5,682 bases of DNA, taken from contig JAIHVJ010000119.1 in assembly GCA_022720335.1 (NCBI GenBank), positions 1 to 5,682 on the forward strand. The letters are read 5' to 3'. Shown here piece by piece: positions 1-5,078 of this stretch. The notes beneath the pieces were generated by a model that saw only the letters and a list, made by a program, of their open reading frames with translations, had not been told where the DNA came from and did no database searches. The translations under genes were made by a program, and so were the position numbers. The stretch comes from Collinsella sp. Its GTDB lineage: Bacteria > Actinomycetota > Coriobacteriia > Coriobacteriales > Coriobacteriaceae. Numbering within the stretch: the first letter of the stretch is position 1; the number at the start of each line of letters is the position of its first letter.

Positions 1-779
1 ATGTTGACGTTCACGTTCTTCTTGCGCAGGAGCCAGAGGACGACGAGCGTAAGCCCCAGGGGCACGATGCCCTTGAAGATCGAGTCGAGGTAGGTCTGGA
101 TCATGACGGGGTCAGAGTCCTGAACCGGAATGGACAGGATCGTGTTGAATTGGACGTTCGCCGCAGTCATGGCACCGATCATCACGAGGCCAACCGTGGA
201 GGTCGCCTTGGTGATGAGCTTCATGAGACCACCCTCGTACATCTCGGAGATGAAGTTGGTGCCCATGCTGAAGCCGAGGTAGGTCATGAAGTATCGGCAG
301 AGGATCGACGGGATGTTGTAGATCAGCAGGAACATGATCGCGCCGAGGGGCGAGCCGCTCATGGCGAGGTTGATGCCAATGCCGGCAGCGATGACACGCA
401 GGACGCCCCAGAAGATTGCGTCACCGATGCCGGACATCGGGCCCATCAGGGAAACCTTGATGCCGTCGATGGACTCGGTGTCGAAGTCTTCGTGCTGCGA
501 GTTCTCCCTCTCCATGGAGGCGACGAGGCCCATGGCGAACGTGCCGACGTTCTGGGTAATGTTGTACCAAGTCGTGTGACGCTTCATGGCTTCGGCACGG
601 GCCTCGGGGTCATCGGCGTAGTAGCGGTTAAGCGCGGGCTGGACGGAGTACAGCCAGCCGTCGGCGCCAGCCTTGACGGAACCGCCGGCGCAGGAGGCGA
701 ACACGGAGAAAGAGCGCAGGAAAATGCTGTTGAGCATCTTCTTGTCTTCAGGGCTCACATTCTTGGTCAGGTTGCTCAT
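1..779 (-). CDS. PTS mannose/fructose/sorbose-family IID component (3' end outside window)
   Basis: Membrane subunit that, with IIC, forms the sugar channel of a mannose-type phosphotransferase system. The reading frame is open from ATG at 779 to the left edge, giving 259 codons. Family members are about 270-280 residues, so only a short C-terminal piece is missing. The family hallmark is clear at residues 113 onward, GPMSGIGDAIFWG followed by LRVIAAGIG. Upstream are GWLYSVQPAL (about 47-56) and the NITQN segment. The C-terminal part is hydrophobic and ends near the edge with a membrane helix followed by LLRKKNVNVN. The start ATG overlaps the IIC stop as ATGA, and a strong Shine-Dalgarno GAGGAGG (plus-strand 790-796) lies 10 bases upstream inside the IIC gene, so translation is probably coupled. 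I see no frameshift. Family assignment is secure; the sugar is unknown. Confidence 0.95.
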   Translation of the reverse strand, partial: MSNLTKNVSPEDKKMLNSIFLRSFSVFASCAGGSVKAGADGWLYSVQPALNRYYADDPEARAEAMKRHTTWYNITQNVGTFAMGLVASMERENSQHEDFDTESIDGIKVSLMGPMSGIGDAIFWGVLRVIAAGIGINLAMSGSPLGAIMFLLIYNIPSILCRYFMTYLGFSMGTNFISEMYEGGLMKLITKATSTVGLVMIGAMTAANVQFNTILSIPVQDSDPVMIQTYLDSIFKGIVPLGLTLVVLWLLRKKNVNVN

Positions 780-1588
780 GCGAAGAAATCCTCCTCGTCG
801 CTGGTTACAGAGTCGTTGGAAACGGCCTGGGTGGCCAAGCCCTTCTTGGTGAGATCGAAAATCTCCTTGTCGCGGAGGGCGGAGGCAACCGCGATGATGA
901 CGCCGAGAACCGCGATGGCGATCATCGGGAGGCCGAGGTACTGGTAGAGCGTGAAGCCCAGGAAGAAGTAGATGCTGAGCTCGGTGCTCCACAGCATCTG
1001 GAGCAGGAGCGCCATACCAACGGCGGGCAGGAGGGCGCCCACGGCGTTGAGGCCGCTCATGACATTGGCCGGAATCTGGTTGACGATGGCGGCAACGGGC
1101 TCAGCGCCAAGGTAAACGCCGAGGAAGGCGATGAGGCCAAAGGCGGCGTACTTAACGAACCAGAGAACGAAGTGCTGAAGCGCGAGGCCCTTCTCGTTGC
1201 CCTCGGCGGCCATCTTGTCAAAGGTGGCGGCGAAGAACGCGAGGAACACGTTGTTCATGAAGATCGAGAGGAACGCGGTGACGACGCCAACGGGAACGGC
1301 CAGCGTGATGGCGGCGCCTTGGTCGATGCCGGCGCCAACGGTGAAGGCGACGGCGAGGGCGGTCGCGGTAACGGGCTCGGCGGAGATGGCGCCACCGATG
1401 TTAACCGCGCCCATGAAGATTGCCTCGAGAGAGGCACCGATGATGACACCGGTCTTGACGTCGCCCATCAGAAGGCCCGCAACGAGGCCGACCACGAGAG
1501 GACGCTCGATCATACACTGACCGAGAACCCAGTTGCCGCCGTAGCAAATCAGCACGGTCAACCAGGCCATTACTGCTAACCCAATCAT
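776..1588 (-). CDS. PTS mannose/fructose/sorbose-family IIC component
   Basis: Integral membrane permease subunit of the mannose-type PTS, working with IID to move the sugar while IIB phosphorylates it. It has 270 residues, normal for the family, and is hydrophobic nearly throughout. The conserved IIC core is at residues 29-80: RPLVVGLVAGLLMGD, then GVIIGASLEAIFMGAVNIGG, then the AEPVTATALA stretch. LLPAVGMALLLQML is at 187-199. After the last membrane segment (about 222-238) comes a cytoplasmic tail ending SDEEDFFA. The start at 1588 is supported by AAAGGAAG (plus-strand 1593-1600) just upstream. It lies 46 bp after the IIB stop and overlaps IID by 4 bases (ATGA). The acidic tail codons also supply the IID Shine-Dalgarno. 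Substrate cannot be assigned; galactosamine-, sorbose- and mannose-type systems share this subunit. Confidence 0.96.
   Translation of the reverse strand: MIGLAVMAWLTVLICYGGNWVLGQCMIERPLVVGLVAGLLMGDVKTGVIIGASLEAIFMGAVNIGGAISAEPVTATALAVAFTVGAGIDQGAAITLAVPVGVVTAFLSIFMNNVFLAFFAATFDKMAAEGNEKGLALQHFVLWFVKYAAFGLIAFLGVYLGAEPVAAIVNQIPANVMSGLNAVGALLPAVGMALLLQMLWSTELSIYFFLGFTLYQYLGLPMIAIAVLGVIIAVASALRDKEIFDLTKKGLATQAVSNDSVTSDEEDFFA
790..796 (-). promoter_or_regulatory. Ribosome binding site for IID inside the IIC 3' end
   Basis: The minus strand reads GAGGAGG, a near-perfect anti-16S match, 10 bases before the IID ATG at 779. It is made by the GAG-GAG-GAT codons of the IIC C-terminal EED. With the ATGA stop/start overlap this points to coupled translation of IIC and IID. 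Confidence 0.8.
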
Positions 1589-1610
1589 TTGACTTCCTTT
1601 CTCTCATTTC

Positions 1611-1630
1611 ATTTGACCGCCTGGCCAAAT
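1611..1630 (-). other. Hairpin in the IIB-IIC mRNA gap
   Basis: In the mRNA sense the 46-bp gap holds ATTTGGCC-AGGC-GGTCAAAT, an 8-bp stem (seven Watson-Crick pairs and one G-U) with a 4-base loop. It starts 4 bases after the IIB stop and ends about 10 bases before the purine-rich IIC ribosome binding site. No T-run follows it, so it is not an intrinsic terminator. A role in mRNA stability, processing or relative IIB/IIC expression is inference. Confidence 0.55.
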
Positions 1631-1634
1631 CCCC

Positions 1635-2138
1635 TTATTTCTCCGCCGCCTCGATCAGACTCTTGAGAGGAGTCTTGGGATTGGACGGGATAAGCTGATG
1701 GAAAACCGGAATACCCTGCTCGCAAAGCTCCTTCGCGGCCTCGAGCTCATCCGGGTTGAGCATGATCGTGGAGTTGAGGGCGACCTTGCTATCCGGATCG
1801 GACTTGTCGAAGCGGCCGACATTGGCAACGTTCACGCCCTCGATCTTGCCCGGTGCGCCTTTAACGAGCTCAAGCACGTCACGCACGCAGTTGGTGAGCG
1901 CGAAGATGCGCATGGAGTCCGCACGCGGATCGTTCGCGATGCGGCAAGCATCCGGAACATCCTTGACGAGGAGCTTCTGGCCCGCCGGCGTACCCATGGA
2001 AAGCGTCATGCGAAGGGCATCGCTCTCCACGGCGTGCTTGTTGGCGACGATGATCCTGGTGGTGTTGAGCTCCTTGGTCCACACCAGGGCGACCTGCCCG
2101 TGAATCAGACGGTCATCGACTCGAACCTGAACAATCAT
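1635..2138 (-). CDS. PTS mannose/fructose/sorbose-family IIB component
   Basis: Cytoplasmic phosphotransfer subunit: it takes the phosphate from IIA on a histidine and passes it to the sugar during transport. It has 167 residues, typical of a stand-alone IIB (in E. coli ManX the IIA and IIB domains are fused). The diagnostic N-terminal active-site motif is VRVDDRLIHGQV, which puts the phosphorylated His at residue 13. Other family features are the VANVGRFD stretch (about 104-111), the LNSTIMLNPDE stretch (121-131) and GIPVFHQLIPSNP near the C terminus. The start at 2138 follows a strong AAGGAGAGG (plus-strand 2144-2152). It sits 29 bp after the IIA stop in a IIA-IIB-IIC-IID order. Identity as IIB is secure; specificity for fructose, sorbose, mannose or galactosamine is not determined. 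Confidence 0.96.
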   Translation of the reverse strand: MIVQVRVDDRLIHGQVALVWTKELNTTRIIVANKHAVESDALRMTLSMGTPAGQKLLVKDVPDACRIANDPRADSMRIFALTNCVRDVLELVKGAPGKIEGVNVANVGRFDKSDPDSKVALNSTIMLNPDELEAAKELCEQGIPVFHQLIPSNPKTPLKSLIEAAEK

Positions 2139-2167
2139 TGTTTCCTCTCCTTACTTATTAGTGCTCT

Positions 2168-2596
2168 CTAATCGAAGAAGTCTCCGTCGGACCCCTCGTT
2201 GTCCGCGGCCTTGCTCGGAGGCTCGACGACCTGCATCGTCGCCCTCGCCAGCTCGACGCTCTGCTTGATCGAATCTGCCGTGACCGGCTCAGCGCCGAGG
2301 AGCGCCTCGATCACGAGGCCGAGGTTCATACCGGTAACATGGACGATCCCGCGCTTCTCCGGCTCCATGAGGACGACCTTCTGGAAGACGGAGCCACCGT
2401 AGATGTCGGTGAAGATGATGGCCTCGTCCTCAGGGCCCACCGAGTCAATAAACGCCTGGATGCGAGGGGTGAAATCGGAGTCGTCCACGTAGCAGTCAAC
2501 TGCTTCCACCATGTCCGCCATACCGGTCAGGATCTCGATCGAGCTCCTGATTCCGCTTGCGAGGTGACCGTGCGACGCGACAAGAACTTTCTTCAT
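2168..2596 (-). CDS. PTS mannose/fructose/sorbose-family IIA component
   Basis: Cytoplasmic subunit that accepts phosphate from HPr and passes it to IIB. It has 142 residues, typical for a stand-alone IIA domain of this family. The N terminus MKKVLVASHGHLASG carries the expected phosphorylated histidine at residue 9 (aligned with His10 of E. coli ManX). The second conserved element FTDIYGGSV (62-70) includes Asp64, the counterpart of the family's active-site aspartate. GMNLGLVIEAL (89-99) matches the conserved C-terminal helix region. The tail after residue 126 is polar and ends SDGDFFD, resembling the IIC tail. The start at 2596 is preceded by AGGAGAG, which overlaps the TAG stop of the aldolase 10 bp upstream, so aldolase and IIA translation are likely linked. 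Confidence 0.96.
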   Translation of the reverse strand: MKKVLVASHGHLASGIRSSIEILTGMADMVEAVDCYVDDSDFTPRIQAFIDSVGPEDEAIIFTDIYGGSVFQKVVLMEPEKRGIVHVTGMNLGLVIEALLGAEPVTADSIKQSVELARATMQVVEPPSKAADNEGSDGDFFD

Positions 2597-2601
2597 CGAG
2601 T

Positions 2602-2609
2602 CTCTCCTA
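2602..2609 (-). promoter_or_regulatory. Ribosome binding site for IIA overlapping the aldolase stop codon
   Basis: The minus strand reads TAGGAGAG: the TAG is the aldolase stop and AGGAGAG is the Shine-Dalgarno for IIA, 5 bases before its ATG at 2596. A ribosome finishing the aldolase would be placed directly at the IIA start, so coupling is likely. Confidence 0.75.
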
Positions 2610-3461
2610 GAGCGAATAGTGGTTGGGGTTCAGAAGCTGGATCTTGCTTGCGACGAACGCGCGCATGTCGGGGGCGGCGTCCATCAGGAGGCCAACGCCG
2701 TTGCCGTCGTTCTTGCCGGAGCTGATGTCCTTCTCGAAGGCGCGGTACATGGAGCGGAAGTACTCCGTGGCGATGTTGAACTTGCTCATGCCGAGGTTCA
2801 CGGCCTCCTGGAGCTGCTCGTCGGGGATGTCGGAGCATCCGTGCATGACGAGGGGGACGCTGACGGCCTCCCTGCAGGCCTTGATGCGCTCCATGTCGAG
2901 GTTCGGGACCTTGACGTAGGGGCCGTGGGCGTTGCCGACGGCGATGGCGAGCGAACCACAGCCGGTGCCCTCGACGAACTCCTCGGCGAGGTTCGGGTCG
3001 GTATAGTGGTCGCTGTTCACGAAGTCGTTGGCGTCGGAGCCGTTGCCGACGTGGCCGAGCTCGGCCTCGATGTCAACGTCGAAGATCTTGGCGACCTGGA
3101 CGACGTCCTTCGTGAGCTGGAAGTTCTCCTCATAGGGAAGCGAGGAGCCGTCGACCATGACGGAGGGGAAACCGGCCTTGACGCCCTTGACGGCGATCTC
3201 GTAACCAGCGGAGTGATCCTGGTGGACGGCGACGGGCACGCTCGCGCGCTCGGCGTAATAGCGGGCGGCGAAGGCGATGATGTCGAGGGCACAGTGGTCC
3301 TCGAAGCCGGGCCAGTACTGGATGATGATAGGCATGTGCTCATCCTCGGCGGCCTGGATCGCATAACGGATGGTCTCCGTGTTGATGACGTTGATCGCGG
3401 GCACGCCATAGTGGTGCTCGGTCGCATGTTGAAGAAGCTCGTTGACCTTGATGAGAGACAT
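2607..3461 (-). CDS. Class II (zinc) ketose-bisphosphate aldolase, GatY/KbaY-like
   Basis: Predicted cytoplasmic retro-aldol enzyme splitting a ketose 1,6-bisphosphate (tagatose- or fructose-type) into dihydroxyacetone phosphate and glyceraldehyde 3-phosphate. It has 284 residues, the usual length for GatY/KbaY. Visible catalytic positions: HQDH at 80-83 (Asp82 catalytic, His83 zinc ligand), SVMVDGS at 100-106, EAELG at 132-136, GNAHG with His179, MHGCS with His207, and the phosphate-site strand SKFNIATE at 226-233. Several loops differ from the usual consensus: HQDHS for HLDHG, GNGSD for GGxED, GNAHGPY for GTAHGLY, and HGCSDIP for HGGSG/HGASG. The fold and metal site look intact, but the exact substrate may not be tagatose or fructose bisphosphate. 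The start at 3461 follows AAAGGAAG. Its place before a IIA-IID PTS set suggests it serves the sugar that PTS imports. Confidence 0.9.
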   Translation of the reverse strand: MSLIKVNELLQHATEHHYGVPAINVINTETIRYAIQAAEDEHMPIIIQYWPGFEDHCALDIIAFAARYYAERASVPVAVHQDHSAGYEIAVKGVKAGFPSVMVDGSSLPYEENFQLTKDVVQVAKIFDVDIEAELGHVGNGSDANDFVNSDHYTDPNLAEEFVEGTGCGSLAIAVGNAHGPYVKVPNLDMERIKACREAVSVPLVMHGCSDIPDEQLQEAVNLGMSKFNIATEYFRSMYRAFEKDISSGKNDGNGVGLLMDAAPDMRAFVASKIQLLNPNHYSL

Positions 3462-3575
3462 CTTTGTCTTCCTTTCACTTGGATAACCATTGGATTGGAC
3501 AGTTCTCAGCTCGTCAGCTGGTTGAACACGAAGAGAAGCGCGAAGCAGGCAGGCGCTTGCAAAACGCGGTGGAAC
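3462..3575 (-). other. Gap between MFS gene and aldolase; no clear promoter or terminator
   Basis: This is the longest gap inside the minus-strand gene series. It contains two weak inverted repeats: AAGCGC/GCGCTT (3536-3541 and 3553-3558, 11-base loop) and CAGCT-CGTC-AGCTG (3507-3520). Neither is followed by a proper T-run on the minus strand. I cannot find a convincing -35/-10 pair. The aldolase ribosome binding site AAAGGAAG lies at its left end. The simplest reading is read-through from the MFS gene, but a separate promoter for the aldolase-PTS genes is not excluded. Confidence 0.4.
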
Positions 3576-4778
3576 CTATGCGGCCGACTGGCCCTCAGGC
3601 TGTGGCGCTGCGCTTCGACGCCACAGTACGTACGCCACAAAAGCAACGACCGCAGCAATCGTTGAAGCGAGGGCGAAGGCCAGAAAACCCGCGTGCGTGC
3701 CGAGCGCGTCGCACGCCCAACCGCCAAACAGGTTCGCAACCACGACGGACAGACCGCTCTGAACCATCGCGAAGGCGCTCTGACCTCGAGCGCGACAATC
3801 CTCGTAAGTGTGGTTGGCAATGTAGGTAACGCAGGAGTAGTAGACGGTCATGTAACTCACGCTCTGCAGCAGCTGGCCGCAGATCATGACCGGGACGATG
3901 CCGGTGCCCACGAGCACGAGCCTGAGCGCCGCCATGAAGCAGGAAAAGATCAGGAGGTTCATCTCGCCGAAGCGCCTGACCAGCTTGGAGGAAACGAGCA
4001 GGATGGGGATCTCGCTCGCAGCGGAGACCGCACTCAGGACGCCCACGAGGTTCTGACCCTCGCCAAGCTCGACCGCGTAGCGGCCCAAGAACGCCCCGAT
4101 GAAGCCAATCGCGGCCGAACTGATGAAGGCGAAGACCAAGACGAAGGCGATCTCATTGCTGGTAAACAGCGAGAGGAGGCCCTTTCCGTGGGAGACCTTG
4201 GGATCGTCCGCGGCATTGGCGCGAATTCCCGCCTCGGGGAGGCGCCACATGTGAGCCGCGAAGACCACCAGCGCGGCAGAGACCACCGCGAACTGGATTT
4301 GAGGAGCCATGTCGAGCAGCCGACCGACGATCAGGACGACGATGGCATAGCCGATAGTGCCACCCATGCGAATGCGAGAAAAGTCCAGGCCAGAGCGATC
4401 CGCGAGCTCGATGACGAGGGAGTCGCTCAGGGGCAGGAGCCCCGAGAAAAACGCCGAGAACGCAAAGGTTACGAGAAGGACCGGGACGAACGTCGACGCC
4501 AGGTAATACAGCGGAGCGAGTACCGCCGCCGCAAGGCAGAGGATCACGATGACCGCGCGGCGGCGCCCGAGCTTGTCGGCGATCGTCGACCAGAGCGGCT
4601 GGATGGCGAGCGCACACACCGGGGTCGCCGCGAGGAGGATGCCGGTCTGGGCTGCGCTGAGGCCGAGGCTCGTGTAGTGAGCGGAGAGGAACGGCGAGTA
4701 CACGCCCGCGCAGACCCAGTAGAGGACGTTCGCGAAGAACAGCGAAGTCATGCTTGCGTTTGTCCTGGCGTTGTGCAT
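3576..4778 (-). CDS. MFS transporter, LacY/HcaT-like (MFS_1-like) sugar or small-solute carrier
   Basis: Predicted 12-helix inner-membrane secondary transporter of 400 residues. The N half carries the MFS loop 2-3 motif ADKLGRRR at 67-74. RIRMGGTIGYA at 135-145 resembles the R-x-G-S-x-G element of the oligosaccharide:H+ symporter/HcaT group. A hydrophilic central loop lies at about 179-205. SEIP (255-258), in a hydrophobic stretch, and ARGQSAFAM followed by FGGWACDALG (351-360) are also typical of that group. I chose ATG 4778 because AAGGGAG (plus-strand 4786-4792) lies 7 bases upstream. The frame stays open to an ATG at 4871, but that extension is hydrophilic, lacks a ribosome site and runs through repeat elements of the control region. 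It is probably the first gene of the operon, facing the RpiR gene. It may import the same sugar or a glycoside of it, or export a product; substrate is not readable. Confidence 0.88.
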   Translation of the reverse strand: MHNARTNASMTSLFFANVLYWVCAGVYSPFLSAHYTSLGLSAAQTGILLAATPVCALAIQPLWSTIADKLGRRRAVIVILCLAAAVLAPLYYLASTFVPVLLVTFAFSAFFSGLLPLSDSLVIELADRSGLDFSRIRMGGTIGYAIVVLIVGRLLDMAPQIQFAVVSAALVVFAAHMWRLPEAGIRANAADDPKVSHGKGLLSLFTSNEIAFVLVFAFISSAAIGFIGAFLGRYAVELGEGQNLVGVLSAVSAASEIPILLVSSKLVRRFGEMNLLIFSCFMAALRLVLVGTGIVPVMICGQLLQSVSYMTVYYSCVTYIANHTYEDCRARGQSAFAMVQSGLSVVVANLFGGWACDALGTHAGFLAFALASTIAAVVAFVAYVLWRRSAAPQPEGQSAA

Positions 4779-4785
4779 CGTGCTT

Positions 4786-4792
4786 CTCCCTT
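4786..4792 (-). promoter_or_regulatory. Ribosome binding site deciding the MFS start
   Basis: The minus strand reads AAGGGAG, 7 bases before ATG 4778. It supports the 400-residue form over the 431-residue form that would begin at 4871, which has no comparable site. Confidence 0.7.
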
Positions 4793-4840
4793 CTTGCTCG
4801 CCGGGTGCCTGTCTGGGCTTCGAAGTGATTCGCCATCTAG

Positions 4841-4910
4841 CGTGAAACAAAGTTGTGAGGCGTTGGAACAATGTTCTGTTGTTTCATCGTTTTCGTGCCG
4901 TTGTTTCACG
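4841..4910. promoter_or_regulatory. Candidate operator cluster near the MFS gene: 10-bp inverted repeat with internal half-sites
   Basis: CGTGAAACAA (4841-4850) is repeated exactly in inverse as TTGTTTCACG (4901-4910), 50 bases apart. A further TTGTTTCA copy is at 4879-4886, exactly 22 bp before the copy at 4901, and pairs imperfectly with TGGAACAA (4864-4871) as a dyad with a 7-base spacer. GAACAATGTTC (4866-4876) is itself a small palindrome. The cluster is 60-130 bp upstream of the MFS start, where a repressor or activator site is expected. Binding by the adjacent RpiR protein is inference. Confidence 0.55.
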
Positions 4911-4960
4911 GCTCATAAGATAGCAGCTCAAGATGAGATTGCGCCGGGGAAGCACCGATT

Positions 4961-4974
4961 TACCGTGAACGGTA
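4961..4974. promoter_or_regulatory. Short palindrome TACCGT-GA-ACGGTA
   Basis: A perfect 6-bp-arm inverted repeat with a 2-base centre lies between the two TGAAAC groups. Its sequence differs from theirs, so it may be the site of another regulator or a chance palindrome. No T-run follows on either strand, so it is not a terminator. Confidence 0.35.
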
Positions 4975-4981
4975 GGAAATC

Positions 4982-5014
4982 AGCGGTGAAACGCTATTTC
5001 ACCGCTTATGAAAC
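4982..5014. promoter_or_regulatory. Candidate operator near the regulator gene: perfect 10-bp-arm dyad plus an extra half-site
   Basis: AGCGGTGAAA (4982-4991), spacer CGCTA, TTTCACCGCT (4997-5006) is a perfect inverted repeat. TGAAAC in its left arm (4987-4992) recurs at 5009-5014, again 22 bp apart, and a TTTCA follows at 5027-5031. It is 65-97 bp upstream of the regulator ATG, suiting autoregulation or control of both divergent promoters. Centre symmetry and matching TGAAA half-sites favour a dimeric regulator, most likely the neighbouring RpiR protein. A -10-like TAAGAT at 5044-5049 lies just downstream but has no good -35. Confidence 0.6.
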
Positions 5015-5067
5015 ATTTTGCTTTATTTTCACCTCTCTTGACCTAAGATACGAAGCAAACTAGGGCC

Positions 5068-5073
5068 AAGGAG
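5068..5073 (+). promoter_or_regulatory. Ribosome binding site of the RpiR-family gene
   Basis: AAGGAG lies 5 bases before ATG 5079 and fixes the start of the regulator. Confidence 0.75.
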
Positions 5074-5078
5074 TAACC

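Noticed and set aside
150..947. Plus-strand open frame opposite IID and the IIC end
   Set aside because: His/Glu/Gly/Ala-rich shadow without motifs; the minus-strand frames carry unmistakable IID and IIC signatures.
3536..3558. Possible terminator after the MFS gene (AAGCGC/GCGCTT)
   Set aside because: The stem has only 6 bp with an 11-base loop, and the following bases on the minus strand (CTCTTCGTG) are not a T-run.
2619..3665. Long plus-strand open frame (348 codons) opposite the aldolase
   Set aside because: It is an antisense shadow: low-complexity Val/Asp/Gly/Leu composition with no recognisable domain, while the minus strand holds a clear class II aldolase.
4779..4871. N-terminal extension of the MFS protein from ATG 4871
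   Set aside because: No ribosome site, hydrophilic content unlike an MFS N terminus, and overlap with repeat elements; ATG 4778 has a good AAGGGAG.
3693..5063. Long plus-strand open frame (456 codons) opposite the MFS gene
   Set aside because: The product is extremely rich in Arg, Asp, Glu and Gln with no domain, as expected for the reverse complement of a GC-rich membrane-protein gene; it also runs through the control region.
5038..5066. TTGACC at 5038 as a -35 box for the regulator
   Set aside because: At 17 bp spacing the -10 position reads TAGGGC, a poor match, and transcription would start within the ribosome binding site.
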